This document shows, in pieces, positions 63,871 through 64,000 of a DNA stretch of 64,000 nucleotides; positions within the stretch are counted from its first letter, which is position 1, and every line of letters begins with the position of its first letter. The DNA comes from [Pasteurella] mairii (GTDB taxonomy: Bacteria > Pseudomonadota > Gammaproteobacteria > Enterobacterales > Pasteurellaceae), in the NCBI GenBank assembly GCA_900454475.1, contig UGSS01000002.1:2251605-2315604 (forward strand). The letters run 5' to 3'. The notes under the pieces were generated by a model. It was not told where the DNA came from and made no database searches. It was given only the letters and a program-made list of their open reading frames with translations. A program made the translations under genes and the position numbers.

Positions 63871-64000
63871 TTAAAAAGTCAGTTCCGCATTAAATCTGAA
63901 ATGACGTCCTGGCGAATAAAAACGATTTATTCCTTTTCCCGTATTTTGATCAATTAAATTACTGGTTCCAAACGGACGAATAGAACGCGCGGATTCCCAA
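63871..64000 (-). CDS. TonB-dependent outer membrane receptor, C-terminal end
   Basis: The frame enters from the right edge and ends at TAA 63871-63873. The last 43 residues read as the final beta strands of a TonB-dependent receptor: [15 protein letters not shown], then [16 protein letters not shown], ending in the phenylalanine that outer membrane barrels need for BamA recognition. The substrate cannot be known from this fragment; heme, hemoglobin or a siderophore would suit the ABC pair that follows. The gene is cut by the window, not necessarily truncated. Confidence 0.85.
   Translation of the reverse strand, partial: WESARSIRPFGTSNLIDQNTGKGINRFYSPGRHFRFNAELTF

Overview
The window reads as a chromosomal segment of a Pasteurellaceae bacterium. 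More than thirty copies of the Haemophilus-type DNA uptake signal core AAGTGCGGT (either strand) are scattered through it. The protein set (RTX toxin operon, oadGAB, MutY-YggX-MltC, MioC-oriC-MnmG-RsmG-Atp) is typical of that family. The toxin numbering matches the ApxIII/Pax type, so an Actinobacillus or [Pasteurella] aerogenes/mairii-like host is plausible, but the species is not settled by this sequence.

Region 1 (1-10283): one end of an integrative conjugative element of the ICEHin1056/PFGI-1 class, abutting the 3' end of a tRNA-Asn gene. From the tRNA inward it carries parA, dnaB, parB, a DUF2857 gene, an STY4528-type replication gene split by a frameshift, a TIGR03761 gene, a DUF3158 gene, ssb, a lipoprotein and small unknown genes. 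It also holds a promoter-to-terminator unit that looks like a small RNA, two repeat arrays in inverted orientation around the DUF3158/TIGR03761 pair, and a four-arm inverted-repeat leader. Region 2 (10288-24242): tRNA-Phe, mutY-yggX-mltC, a xylose locus (xylA-xylB against xylE and xylR) with an AT-rich malY-like/nhaC pair between its halves (nhaC frameshifted), then yheS and marC.

Region 3 (24243-39405): an AT-rich virulence block with a complete RTX operon in the order C-A-B-D, a convergent Ssa1/NalP-like subtilisin autotransporter, a divergent MacAB pair, and a CRP-site-linked small membrane ORF. The toxin keeps the first acylated lysine (K571) but has serine where the second (HlyA K690 equivalent) is expected.

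Region 4 (39406-64000): the sodium-pumping oxaloacetate decarboxylase oadGAB, the Na+-coupled NSS transporter with its 31-residue MetS-like subunit, the complete ATP synthase operon atpIBEFHAGDC, rsmG, mnmG, the chromosomal origin oriC (DnaA boxes plus dense GATC), mioC, zapB, gyrB, a DUF2251 gene, eno, a heterodimeric fused ABC transporter and the end of a TonB-dependent receptor. Genes left of oriC run leftwards and gyrB runs rightwards, as expected for an origin.

Start codons were chosen by ribosome-binding site and family N-termini, so several differ from the longest open frame. All family names come from recognition of motifs and recalled family sequences; no search was run.
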